Below, one piece after another: positions 8,188-15,934 of a stretch of 49,558 nt of DNA. The translations under genes and the position numbers were made by a program. The notes under the pieces were generated by a model. That model was not told the origin of the DNA, did no database searches, and saw only the letters and a program-made list of their open reading frames with translations. How positions within the stretch are numbered: position 1 is the stretch's first letter; each line of letters starts with the position of its first letter. Origin of the DNA: Bacillota bacterium (GTDB lineage: Bacteria > Bacillota > Clostridia > Christensenellales > Aristaeellaceae); assembly GCA_023404715.1 (NCBI GenBank), contig JAEYAR010000096.1, forward strand, positions 1 to 49,558, written 5' to 3'.

Positions 8188-9141
8188 TTATTCAGCAACC
8201 AGGTCGTAATACTCGCTGACGATGGCCTTTACGTTGTCGATGTGCGCGATGACGTCCGCCTCAGCCATGGGATCGGCCTCCAGCAGCATCGTGTTGTTCA
8301 GCCAATCGACCATTTCCGTGTCGGCGAGGATTTTGCCGTAAAGCGCTTTCAGCTCGGCGATCTTGGCCTCGTCCGTGCCCGCCTTGGCGAAGATGAAGCA
8401 GCGGTTGCGGAAGTACGGGTAGCCATACTTGCCCACGCCCTCGACGCCCGCAAACGGACCCTGGGCGATATCCTCCGCGTCAAACGCGCAGACGATGTCG
8501 ACCCCGCCCTGCTGGAAGGTTTCGAGGATCTGGCTCTGATGCGAGATGGCCAGATTGGTCTCGCCGCGAGCGACCGCCTGGGCAGCCTCCGCAGCGCTCT
8601 CGTAGGGGATCAGCGAGAACTGGTCGCCATAGCCCATCGCGCCGACCAGCGCGGCCGCCAGGAACGCCTCGGAGCCCGTCGCGCCGTTGGTCGCGACGGT
8701 GATCTCGTTGCCGGCTTCCAGATAGGCCTTCAGGCCGTCGACGTTTTTGATGCCGAGCTTCGCGTCGGCGCTCATCACAAAGATAGAGGAGTACAGATTT
8801 TCTACATACGTGAAGTCGTCGTATGTGAAATGCATGCGGTCGGGATCGAGGATGATGGTGATGCCGAACAGGCCCTCGCCCGCGAAAACGAGCTGCGGGT
8901 CGTTCGCGTCCGTCTTGGTGATCCAGCTGTTGAGCGTCGCCGCGTCGCCCTTTTCAGCCGTGGCCACGAGGACGATGTCGTCGCTGTACGTCGTTGAGAG
9001 CGCGGCGGCCTTTTGATTGACCATTGCGGCCACGCCCGAGGGAGCCCAGGGGCAGGTCACGGTCCAGGCGTCGGCGGCCAACGCGCTGACGCTGCCAAGG
9101 CAGAGCGCGAGGGCGAGGATGAGGGATACGATTTTTTTCAT
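8188..9141 (-). CDS. tctC: Tripartite tricarboxylate transporter substrate-binding protein (TctC/Bug family)
   Basis: This 317-residue protein has an N-terminal Sec signal (MKK then IVSLILALALCLGSVSA) with likely cleavage after the ALA near residue 22. There is no proper lipobox. The mature start WTVTCPWAPSGVAAMVNQK resembles the Bug/TctC opening, and VATNGATGSEAFLAAALVGA near 153 is the typical second ligand-loop region. It captures the solute outside the cell and delivers it to TctAB. It is the first gene of the operon, behind a good promoter with an operator-like palindrome. The ligand is unknown; the downstream sulfatase hints at a sulfated or sugar-acid compound. Confidence 0.92.
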   Translation of the reverse strand: MKKIVSLILALALCLGSVSALAADAWTVTCPWAPSGVAAMVNQKAAALSTTYSDDIVLVATAEKGDAATLNSWITKTDANDPQLVFAGEGLFGITIILDPDRMHFTYDDFTYVENLYSSIFVMSADAKLGIKNVDGLKAYLEAGNEITVATNGATGSEAFLAAALVGAMGYGDQFSLIPYESAAEAAQAVARGETNLAISHQSQILETFQQGGVDIVCAFDAEDIAQGPFAGVEGVGKYGYPYFRNRCFIFAKAGTDEAKIAELKALYGKILADTEMVDWLNNTMLLEADPMAEADVIAHIDNVKAIVSEYYDLVAE

Positions 9142-9254
9142 GGGGATACCTCCTTTTATTCACTGCTTCCAACCGGAAACAGCCGCTGAACCTTGTGCGC
9201 CGGGGGATCGTCCGTTTGTTCTTTTTGATTAACGATATTTGTATACATCACTTG

Positions 9255-9270
9255 ATGAATACGTATTCAT
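9255..9270. promoter_or_regulatory. Candidate LacI-family operator
   Basis: ATGAATACGTATTCAT is a perfect 16-base palindrome with a central CG, the usual architecture of LacI/CcpA-family operators. It sits about 6-21 bases after the expected transcription start of tctC, a position that blocks transcription, and the LacI-type gene lies directly upstream. Confidence 0.65.
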
Positions 9271-9282
9271 TTTGACAAAAAT

Positions 9283-9311
9283 AATATATCACGTAATCGC
9301 ACTGATGTCAA
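9283..9311 (-). promoter_or_regulatory. Sigma-A promoter of the tctCBA-sulfatase operon
   Basis: On the minus strand TTGACA (9311-9306) and TATATT (9288-9283) are separated by 17 bases. The start should fall near 9276, immediately ahead of the 16-base palindrome. Confidence 0.8.
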
Positions 9312-9331
9312 TATGCAAAAATACGTGATAT
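9286..9331. repeat. Inverted repeat flanking the tctC promoter
   Basis: ATATCACGTA (9286-9295) and TACGTGATAT (9322-9331) are perfect 10-base inverted copies, 26 bases apart. One arm overlaps the -10 box of the tctC promoter and the other lies just after the LacI gene stop. It could be a second paired operator or a weak stem at the end of the regulator message; it has no T-run. Confidence 0.5.
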
Positions 9332-9337
9332 CAAATT

Positions 9338-10348
9338 TTATCTCGTCGTATCCCGCAGGATCATCTGCGAGCGATAGTAAACTGTCTGTGGCGCCGCCTT
9401 TTCACCGTCGATGAGCGCGAGAAGCCGGTCGCATCCGTCCTTCACCATCCTTTGCACCGGGGCGTGCAGGGTCGTGAGCCTCGGGTATACCCAGGAGGCC
9501 AGGGGGATGTCGTCCATGCTGATGATCTGCGCGCGCTGGGGGACGGGCACGCCCAGCATGTGCAGGGCGTTGAGCACGCCGACCGCCATCATGTCGTTAT
9601 AGACGAAGATGCTCGTATTGCCGCCGGTAAACAGATCCCGGCGGCGGAGCGTCTCCTCGCGGGCGGCGTCCATGGAAAGCGGGCAGGCGAGGATATCCGC
9701 CTCGCGCAGGTGCTTGCCGTACGCTGCCAGGCCCTTTTGAAACCCGTGAAAGCGGCCTTTTTGCTCGGCCAGGCTTTCCTGCGTGGAGACGAAGACATAA
9801 CGCTCGCCGTCCAGACGGCCGTAGTAGCGCCCGATCTCTTCGCCGGCGTGTTCCTCGTCGATCATGAACTGGTGCAGGGCGGCATGATCCTGCCGCCCGC
9901 TGTGCAGCGAGACAAAGGGAATTTCATGCTCTTCAATCAGCCCGATTTCCTCCGGCAGCAGCTGAGGGCGGAAATTGATGATCCCATCCACCTTAAGGCT
10001 TTTGACCACGCGCTCGAGCGTGTTATTCGCGGCGGGGTTTTCGTAATCGTAGATGACCATGGTGTCGATATCGCGCTTGCTGAGCTCCCGCTGGAGGTGA
10101 TCGTAAATGTTGGTGAACATCAGGTTTTTGCTCAGGCTGTCAAAGTAGAGCGGGAACATGACGCCCACCGTCCCGGTCTTGCTCGTCTTGAGGCTGCGGG
10201 CCTGGCTGTTGAGCACAAAGCCGTAATCCGCGGCCTTTTGTACCACGTATTGGCGCGTCTTTTCCGAAACCAGATTGCTGCCGTTGAGCGCTCTTGATAC
10301 GGTGGCCTGCGAGACGCCGATCAACTGCGCGAACTCACGCGATGTCAT
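9338..10348 (-). CDS. LacI-family transcriptional regulator
   Basis: This 336-residue regulator has the N-terminal helix-turn-helix MTSREFAQLIGVSQATVSRALNG and the hinge-helix region (TRQYVVQKAADYGFVLNSQAR), then a periplasmic-binding-protein-like sensor domain to the C-terminus. It presumably represses the tct-sulfatase operon, whose promoter starts just after its stop codon, and responds to the imported solute or a breakdown product. I chose the ATG at 10346-10348; a TTG one codon earlier is possible. It has its own promoter (10398-10426), so it can be expressed apart from the operon it controls. Confidence 0.93.
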   Translation of the reverse strand: MTSREFAQLIGVSQATVSRALNGSNLVSEKTRQYVVQKAADYGFVLNSQARSLKTSKTGTVGVMFPLYFDSLSKNLMFTNIYDHLQRELSKRDIDTMVIYDYENPAANNTLERVVKSLKVDGIINFRPQLLPEEIGLIEEHEIPFVSLHSGRQDHAALHQFMIDEEHAGEEIGRYYGRLDGERYVFVSTQESLAEQKGRFHGFQKGLAAYGKHLREADILACPLSMDAAREETLRRRDLFTGGNTSIFVYNDMMAVGVLNALHMLGVPVPQRAQIISMDDIPLASWVYPRLTTLHAPVQRMVKDGCDRLLALIDGEKAAPQTVYYRSQMILRDTTR

Positions 10349-10397
10349 CAAATCAGAAGCCCCCGTTCTCTATGCCCGTCATAGGGCGGATGCCTCT

Positions 10398-10426
10398 ATC
10401 ATAACAGAATCCCCCGCGGAACTCAA
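10398..10426 (-). promoter_or_regulatory. Promoter of the LacI-family gene
   Basis: TTGAGT (10426-10421) and TATGAT (10403-10398) on the minus strand are 17 bases apart. The -35 box overlaps the stop codon of the racemase gene, which separates the tct regulon from the van cluster. Confidence 0.55.
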
Positions 10427-11598
10427 CCGCCTATCTGCGCGGGCCCATCCGCGCGCCGGACGATCACGCGCTCGAGCCGCGCGCCCAGGCGGCTGAGGAT
10501 CTCGTTGCTGATCGTGCCGGCCTGCGCGGCCAGATCGCAGGCGCTGAGGACCGCGTCCCCGGATCTGCCGATGATCACGGCGACATCGCCGGGCCTTACG
10601 CGCGGGATGTCCGTGACATCGATCAGCGTCTGGTCCATGCAGACCCGGCCGGCGATGGGCGCCGCGCGGCCGTGGACCAGGACGCTGCCCGCGCCGCAGG
10701 AGAGCGCGCGGGGCAGGCCGTCCGCATAGCCGATCGCGAGCACGGCGATGCGCGCCTCCCTTCCGGCTACGAACGAAAGGCCGTACCCCGCGCGTTCGCC
10801 GGACCGCAGGGTCTTGACAGAGGCGATTCTCGCCTTGAGGGACAGGACTGGCCGCAGCCCCGCGCCGAGCCTTTCGGTATCCGCGCGCGTACTGAGCAGG
10901 CCGTAAAGCGCGATGCCGACGCGCGCGTAGTCGCCCGCCAGCTGCGGATGGTTGAATAGCCCGTAGCTGCTCAGGATGTGCGCTTTTTTGCACAGGCAAC
11001 CGCGCGCCTTTAGCGCCTCGACCGTTTGATAGAACGCCTCCCCCTGCATGTGCGCGTAGGCTACGCCCTGCGGGTCGGAGGCGTCCGCCGTACATAGATG
11101 GGTGAAAATGCCCTCGACACGCAGATGGGGTAGGCGATATATCTGCTCGATCGCGGCAAAATGGCGGTGGCTCTCGCCCAGGCGGTGCATGCCGGTATCC
11201 AGCGCGATATGGACGCTCAGCGCCCGCCCATAGCCGCTCAGCGCCTTGGCATAATCATAGTCTACGACCGCCTGCGTCAGCTCGTTGCGGTCGAGCAGGG
11301 AGAACAGAGCCGGATGCGTATAGCCGAGCACGAGGATGAGCCCTCGGATGCCTTCGCGGCGCAGGGCGGCCCCTTCCTGCGCGGTCGCGACGCAGAAGGC
11401 GTGGATGCCGCAGGCGTTGAGCATCCGCGCGACGGGAACGGCGCCGTGGCCGTAGGCGTTCGCCTTGAGCGCCGGCATCAGCTCGCAGCCTTGGGGAAGC
11501 CTGGCGCGAAGGAGCGCGACGTTGTGCATGAGGCATTGCGGGTCGATCTCGATCCAGGCTCTGTACCGGCCGCCGGCCGCCGCGTTGGACGATTGCAC
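10423..11598 (-). CDS. PLP-dependent alanine/serine racemase, VanT-like catalytic domain only
   Basis: This 391-residue soluble racemase has the PLP lysine K45 in ALKANAYGHG and the second catalytic tyrosine near 269 in ERAGYGLSF. Segments such as LILVLGYTHPALF, LTQAVVDYDYAKAL and GIFTHLCTADASD resemble the racemase half of VanT proteins more than housekeeping alanine racemases, so I infer it supplies D-serine to the VanG-type ligase. VanT normally carries about ten N-terminal membrane helices; none are present here, similar to the split VanTr of vanL clusters. The start is GTG, directly abutting the TGA of the acyltransferase gene, with a GGGGGGAAG site, so translation is coupled. A housekeeping Alr placed here is the alternative. 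Confidence 0.88.
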   Translation of the reverse strand: MQSSNAAAGGRYRAWIEIDPQCLMHNVALLRARLPQGCELMPALKANAYGHGAVPVARMLNACGIHAFCVATAQEGAALRREGIRGLILVLGYTHPALFSLLDRNELTQAVVDYDYAKALSGYGRALSVHIALDTGMHRLGESHRHFAAIEQIYRLPHLRVEGIFTHLCTADASDPQGVAYAHMQGEAFYQTVEALKARGCLCKKAHILSSYGLFNHPQLAGDYARVGIALYGLLSTRADTERLGAGLRPVLSLKARIASVKTLRSGERAGYGLSFVAGREARIAVLAIGYADGLPRALSCGAGSVLVHGRAAPIAGRVCMDQTLIDVTDIPRVRPGDVAVIIGRSGDAVLSACDLAAQAGTISNEILSRLGARLERVIVRRADGPAQIGG

Positions 11599-12066
11599 TC
11601 AAGCTTCCCCCCTTTTTAGCACGCGCGGGGCTTTACAGACCACGGTACAGTGGTCGGGGATGTCGGTGTTTACGACGGCGCCCGCGCCGATGCGCACGTG
11701 GTCGCCGATGGTGATGCCGCCGACGAGCACGGCGCCCGCGCCGATGAGGCAGTGATTCCCGATCTGCGGGGCCGCGCGCCGCACCTCCCCGATGGTGACG
11801 TTCTGGTAGATGCGGCAGCCCGCGCCGATGCGCGCGTAGCGAGAGATGTAGACGCCGTGCAGCCCGTGCGGCAGGGAAGGAATCGAGGCGAGTTGTGCCC
11901 CGCGGCCGACGTATCCGCCGTGCCGGTGCGCCGAGCGGTTCAGGGCATATGTGATGAGGTCTGCGGCGATCTTTAAGCGCGTCCTCTCGCGCAGGTGAAA
12001 AAGAAACCAGAAAAGCCGGAGGCTATCGCCCTTGGAAACGCCCTGCAGCCATTCCCTTGCATTCAT
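11599..12066 (-). CDS. Hexapeptide-repeat acyltransferase, serine O-acetyltransferase-like, inside the van cluster
   Basis: This 155-residue protein has a short helical N-terminus (to about residue 45) followed by a left-handed beta-helix built of hexapeptide repeats: GVYISRYARIGAGCRIYQN, then TIGEVRRAAPQIGNHCLIG, then GAVLVGGITIGDHVRIGAG, ending in a C-terminal cap. The order resembles CysE/serine acetyltransferase, although it is shorter than a full CysE (near 270 residues) and the histidines normally present are only partly recognisable (H74, H101). The acceptor is unknown. The ATG overlaps the ligase TGA (ATGA) and its own TGA touches the racemase GTG, so it is translated as part of the van unit. 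It occupies the place where VanXY sits in vanG-type operons. Confidence 0.85.
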   Translation of the reverse strand: MNAREWLQGVSKGDSLRLFWFLFHLRERTRLKIAADLITYALNRSAHRHGGYVGRGAQLASIPSLPHGLHGVYISRYARIGAGCRIYQNVTIGEVRRAAPQIGNHCLIGAGAVLVGGITIGDHVRIGAGAVVNTDIPDHCTVVCKAPRVLKRGEA

Positions 12067-13121
12067 TTGCACCGGCCTCCCCCGTCCCTGAGCGCGGCCT
12101 CGATCGCCCGGGTGATGACCAGCTCAAACGGCATGCCCGCGGAGCGTAGCATGGCGGGAAAGCGGCTGTGCGCCGTAAAGCCGGGGATGGTGTTGACCTC
12201 GTTGAAGACGATTTTGCCCGCAGGGGTCAGGAACATGTCCACCCGGGCGAAGCCGCGGCAGCCGAGCGCCCGAAAGATCCGCTTGGCCGCGCGCTTGATC
12301 TGGGCCGCCTGCTGCGCGCTGACGCGCGCAGGCACGTGAATTTTGGCGGTGAGGAGGTTATACTTTTCTGTATAGTCAAAAATGCCGCCGGTGAGCTCGA
12401 TCTCGTCGATTTCGCCGGTCATGAGATCCCCGTCCTCGAGCACAGCGCAGCCGACCTCAAAGCCGGGGATCGCCTCCTCTAAGAGGACCTGGCGGTCATG
12501 ATTGAACGCGGAGGCGACGGCGTCGTTCAGATCGCCAGGCGCCGTGATCCGGGCGACGCCGTAGGAGGAGCCAGACCGGACGGGTTTGACGAACAGCGGG
12601 TAACCGAGGGCCTCGGCCTGCACGCGCAAGCGTTGCGGGTCAACCCCCTTTTCGACGAGGAACGAGCGCGGCGCCGGGATGCCGGCGGTCTCCACCAGAT
12701 GGTGGGCCCTGTCCTTATCCATGCACAGCGCAGAGGAAAGCGTGCCGCAGCCGACGAGGGGAATGCCGGCGAGCTCGCAAAGGCCCTGCACCGTGCCGTC
12801 CTCGCCGTATAGACCGTGCAGGACGGGGAAGACGGCGTCGACAGGAATCCGCTCGAACGTATCCCCGCGCAGCACGAGCAACGCATGCTCGCCGCGCTGG
12901 GGGGAGAGCAGCGCGGGCGTGCAGTCCGCGGCGCCCTGCCACGCGTCCCCCGCGATCCTTTGCGTATCGCCGGTATAGAGGAACCACCGGCCCTCCGGCG
13001 TGATGCCGACCGGTATGGGCGTGAAACGGGATCTGTCCATGCCCTCGAGAACCGCTGCGGCGGACTTGAGCGAGACGCTGTACTCCGAAGAGCAGCCTCC
13101 GAATAAAACGACGATCTGCAT
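12063..13121 (-). CDS. vanG: VanG-type D-alanine--D-serine ligase
   Basis: This 352-residue ATP-grasp ligase joins D-Ala to a second D-amino acid for peptidoglycan precursors. The opening FGGCSSEYSVSL, the LHGLYGEDGTVQGL stretch near 101, LSSALCMDKDRAH at 128-140 and GFEVGCAVL near 220 follow VanG closely. The omega-loop reads FDYTEKYNL with E252-K253-Y254; the EKY triad is typical of D-Ser ligases (VanC, VanE, VanG), whereas D-Ala ligases carry K-Y variants. FNEVNTIPGFT gives the metal-binding end. I prefer the ATG at 13119-13121 because AGGA lies 8 bases ahead; an ATG three codons earlier sits almost on that site. It lies in an operon with vanW upstream and the acyltransferase downstream. 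Confidence 0.93.
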   Translation of the reverse strand: MQIVVLFGGCSSEYSVSLKSAAAVLEGMDRSRFTPIPVGITPEGRWFLYTGDTQRIAGDAWQGAADCTPALLSPQRGEHALLVLRGDTFERIPVDAVFPVLHGLYGEDGTVQGLCELAGIPLVGCGTLSSALCMDKDRAHHLVETAGIPAPRSFLVEKGVDPQRLRVQAEALGYPLFVKPVRSGSSYGVARITAPGDLNDAVASAFNHDRQVLLEEAIPGFEVGCAVLEDGDLMTGEIDEIELTGGIFDYTEKYNLLTAKIHVPARVSAQQAAQIKRAAKRIFRALGCRGFARVDMFLTPAGKIVFNEVNTIPGFTAHSRFPAMLRSAGMPFELVITRAIEAALRDGGGRCK

Positions 13122-13140
13122 GTGCGTCATCCTTTCCGTA

Positions 13141-13962
13141 TTATCTGTTTCTTACCGGCGTATCGTCCGGCAGCGGATAGACCACCCGGCAGCGGTTTTG
13201 ATATAGATGCTCGGTGCGGCGCTTTTCCCCCGCCGCTTTGTCGAGCGTATCCCGATAGACGTCCACCTCTTCATAAATTGCGTCGCCATGGGCGTAGTAC
13301 GACGGTTCGCCGTTATAGACGCGATAGGAGACGCCCGTATCCACATCGGTCAGGATGCGCCCGATGATGTGCGCGTCGTCAAAGTCGAGGGCGATTTGAA
13401 AGCAGACGCCGGTGTCGTTGCGAACCCGCAGGTCCAGCCAGCCCTCGGAGACGGTCGCGTCCACGCCCATGGGCGCGTCGCTGGGCGGCTCGGGAAAGTA
13501 TTTGATCGCATGCCCGTGCCGCTCCAGAGGCGTCAGCGGCGTGTGCAGGAACATCCAATTGAGCAGGTTGCTGATTTGGCACAGCCCGCCGCCCGGCTGC
13601 GTCGTGAGCTTGCCGTTGACCTCCGCGAGCGCGTCCTTATAGGGCGTTATACGGTCCGCGTGCCGCACACGCCACCAAAAGGAGAACGTCTCGCGCGGGC
13701 GAATCAGCAGCTTGTCCAGGGTCGCGGCGGCGAGGCGGACGTTGAACGCCTTGTTCTCCTGATAGACCATGTCAAAGCCCGTGTTGCGGTTGAGGAGCGG
13801 GCATCGCGTCTCAAAGAGCAGATAAGGCAGCGGCTGCGTAGACTGTTCGTCCGCATAGCGGTTGCCGTCCAGCCGCATTTTCGCATAGGTGCAAAGGCGC
13901 CGCTGTTTTTTGCGCAGCGGCAGCAGCCAGGGAAGGAACTGTGTGACGCATTTTCGTGCCAT
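13141..13962 (-). CDS. vanW: VanW family protein
   Basis: This 273-residue protein matches VanW: RETFSFWWRVRHADRITPYK, then the conserved GKLTTQPGGGLCQISNLLNW near 140 and LERHGHAIKYFPEPP near 170, then PMGVDATVSEG. VanW occurs in vanB and vanG clusters; its biochemical role is not known. No membrane segment or signal is evident. It begins with ATG nine bases after GAAGGAGG. A 126-base gap separates it from vanS, long enough for its own promoter, and the ligase follows after only 19 bases, so vanW probably opens the effector transcript. Confidence 0.92.
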   Translation of the reverse strand: MARKCVTQFLPWLLPLRKKQRRLCTYAKMRLDGNRYADEQSTQPLPYLLFETRCPLLNRNTGFDMVYQENKAFNVRLAAATLDKLLIRPRETFSFWWRVRHADRITPYKDALAEVNGKLTTQPGGGLCQISNLLNWMFLHTPLTPLERHGHAIKYFPEPPSDAPMGVDATVSEGWLDLRVRNDTGVCFQIALDFDDAHIIGRILTDVDTGVSYRVYNGEPSYYAHGDAIYEEVDVYRDTLDKAAGEKRRTEHLYQNRCRVVYPLPDDTPVRNR

Positions 13963-13999
13963 GGATGAGGGCCTCCTTCATGAAAGACGGGCAAGCAAG

Positions 14000-14037
14000 C
14001 GCCCCGCCTTGTACGTTTATCGTACCAAAGCGGGGCG
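14000..14037. repeat. Stem-loop in the vanS-vanW gap
   Basis: CGCCCCGC (14000-14007) pairs with GCGGGGCG (14030-14037), and the inner GTACG/CGTAC arms extend the stem with a small bulge. No T-run follows on either strand, so it is not a standard terminator. It lies just after the candidate vanW -10 box, so it would form in the leader of that message and could slow or stabilise it. Confidence 0.5.
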
Positions 14038-14038
14038 G

Positions 14039-14107
14039 AATATACTTTCGTTTTTCGTGAGCGGGGCCTGACGGTTTCCTTGCGGGAATCATACGATTTT
14101 CTGACGG
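14039..14107 (-). promoter_or_regulatory. Candidate VanR-dependent promoter for vanW-vanG-acyltransferase-racemase
   Basis: On the minus strand TATATT (14044-14039) serves as a -10 box. The -35 region is not consensus but carries CCGTCAGG (14074-14067), and a second CCGTCAGA lies at 14107-14100, 33 bases away, just inside the end of vanS. The same CGTCAG core is repeated in front of vanR at a similar distance from its -10 box, so I infer VanR binding and activation. Confidence 0.45.
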
Positions 14108-15216
14108 GAGAGCGGGAGCGTGACGGTAAACGTGATGCTTTCATCCGCGCTTTCGGCGCGGATGGCGCCGCCGTGCAGCTCGACGATTTCCTTCGCGATG
14201 GCCAGGCCGAGCCCAGCGCCGCCGGTGGAGCTGTCGCGGGCGGCGTCGAGACGGAAGAACTGCTCGAAGATACGGCCGAGCTTCTCCGGCGGGATGGTCT
14301 TGCCCGCGTTTTGGACGCGGACCACGACGCGGTCTGCGCGCTGTTCCAGGGCGACGAGGATGCTGGTATCCGGATAGCTGTAGTGGACGGCGTTGCGAAA
14401 CAGGTTGTCGAAAACGCGCTGCAGCTTGTCCGGGTCGCAGACAAATTGTACGTCGGGGCACAGCCGCAGGTCGAAGGATACGCTTTTTTCCGCCAGGATG
14501 GGCGCAAACTCGAACGCCACCTGCTCGAGAAGGCGGGTCAGGTTAACCGATTCCTCCTCGAGCGTCAGATGGGTGAGGCTGAAGCGGGTGATGTCGAAGA
14601 ATTCGTTGATCAGGTCCTCGAGGCGTTCGGCCTTACGCAGCGCGATATCCGTATATTTGGCCCGCAGTTCGCCGGAGAGCTGGGGTTCGTCGCGCAGCAG
14701 CGTTAGGTAACCGATGGTGCTGGTGAGCGGCGTCTTTAAGTCGTGCGCCAGGTAGACGATCAGGTCGTTTTTGCGCTGCTCGGCCTCCCGCGCGTTCTGG
14801 GCGTCGCGCAGCGCCTGCTCGCGGACGAGGTTGAGCTCGTTTTGCGTATCGCGCAGCGCGGGGGATAGCGCGACCGGCTCGCTGCCGGGCGTGGCGAGGC
14901 GCTGCGCTGCGACGACAAGCTCGTCGAGATACCGAAGCGGTTTTTGCATAAAATAATAGGTGATAAAGATCCATCCGGCCAGCGCGGCAGCGCCGAGCCA
15001 GACGAACAGGGTGTCTTTGATGAACCGCAAGATCCAATACAGCGGGTTGTCGGCCCGCCAGGTAATCTGCGCGGAGATCTGCCATGCGAGAAAGACCGAT
15101 AGCGCGAGCGTTAGGAGAAAGACCGTAAGCGTAATCACGTATTGCACCATGATCTGCCGGGTGATCTGGCTCCTGCTCGCCCTGCCGCACGCGTAGCGTT
15201 TTACATCATGCTTCAA
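14089..15216 (-). CDS. vanS: VanS-type sensor histidine kinase
   Basis: This 375-residue membrane kinase has two membrane helices (about residues 26-48 and 68-90) with a very short external loop, a linker coiled coil near 125-150, the H box YLAHDLKTPLTSTIGYL with phospho-acceptor H158, an N box (VFDNLFRNAVHYSYP), and G boxes (VRVQNAGKTIPPE, then GGAGLGLAIAKEIVELHGG). The H-box wording is the VanS form. It should phosphorylate VanR on sensing cell-wall antibiotic or its effects. The best start is a TTG overlapping the end of vanR by 11 bases behind a G-rich site; a later ATG at residue 23 would still keep the first helix. Confidence 0.92.
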   Translation of the reverse strand: MKHDVKRYACGRASRSQITRQIMVQYVITLTVFLLTLALSVFLAWQISAQITWRADNPLYWILRFIKDTLFVWLGAAALAGWIFITYYFMQKPLRYLDELVVAAQRLATPGSEPVALSPALRDTQNELNLVREQALRDAQNAREAEQRKNDLIVYLAHDLKTPLTSTIGYLTLLRDEPQLSGELRAKYTDIALRKAERLEDLINEFFDITRFSLTHLTLEEESVNLTRLLEQVAFEFAPILAEKSVSFDLRLCPDVQFVCDPDKLQRVFDNLFRNAVHYSYPDTSILVALEQRADRVVVRVQNAGKTIPPEKLGRIFEQFFRLDAARDSSTGGAGLGLAIAKEIVELHGGAIRAESADESITFTVTLPLSRQKIV

Positions 15217-15904
15217 TGGTATACCCTACCCCCCACACGGTCTTGATAAATTTCGGCTTGCGGCTCGGCTCCTTCATCTTCTCACGAAGCCTTGCGATGT
15301 GCGCCATCACCGTGTTGTTGTTATCCAGATACTTTTCCTTCCATACCGCTTCAAACAACTCCTCCGACGAGACTACCTTCCCCCGGTGCTCGCACAGGTA
15401 AAAGAGGATGTCAAACTCGATCGGGGTCAGGGAGAGCTCCGCCCCGTACAGCGTGCATTTACGGCTATCCCGGCTGATGCAGAGCCCTGAAAAGTCGAAG
15501 ACCTGGCGGGTAGCTTCCGCTGCGCTGGAGGCGTTGTACCTCGTATAGCGGCGCAGCTGCGTTTTGACGCGCGCGACGAGCTCCAGGGGGTTAAACGGCT
15601 TGGTCATGTAATCGTCCGCGCCCATGGTGAGCCCCGTGATCTTGTCCATATCCTCTACCTTGGCGGTGAGCATGATGATGGGGAACATATGCGTCTCGCG
15701 GATCTTCTGGCAAAGCGCAAAGCCGCTCATGTCCGGCAGCATGACATCCAGGACGGCGAGTTGCAGATTTTCGCGCTGAACGCAGGACAACGCGTCGGTC
15801 GCGTTGAGGCAACGATAGACCGTATAGCCTTCGTTTTCCAGATACAGCGCCACCAAGTCCGCAATCTCTTTTTCGTCGTCCACTACGAGGATTCCGTCTG
15901 CCAT
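15206..15904 (-). CDS. vanR: VanR-type response regulator (OmpR family)
   Basis: This 232-residue regulator has a receiver domain (acid pair D9-D10, phospho-site D53 in LAVLDVMLPDMSG, the lysine in DDYMTKPFNPLEL) and a winged-helix DNA-binding domain from about 135 (LSLTPIEFDILFYLCEHRG, ending FIKTVWGVGYTIEA). The wording is that of VanR. It starts with ATG in front of GGGAGGGATC. Its own promoter carries two copies of a CGTCAG-containing box and lacks a good -35, so it probably activates its own transcription. vanS follows with overlapping codons. Confidence 0.94.
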   Translation of the reverse strand: MADGILVVDDEKEIADLVALYLENEGYTVYRCLNATDALSCVQRENLQLAVLDVMLPDMSGFALCQKIRETHMFPIIMLTAKVEDMDKITGLTMGADDYMTKPFNPLELVARVKTQLRRYTRYNASSAAEATRQVFDFSGLCISRDSRKCTLYGAELSLTPIEFDILFYLCEHRGKVVSSEELFEAVWKEKYLDNNNTVMAHIARLREKMKEPSRKPKFIKTVWGVGYTIEA

Positions 15905-15934
15905 CGCCTGATCCCTCCCTTGCTTTCATCCCAT

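Noticed and set aside
14000..14037. Stem-loop after vanS as a terminator
   Set aside because: No T-run on either strand; kept only as a leader structure.
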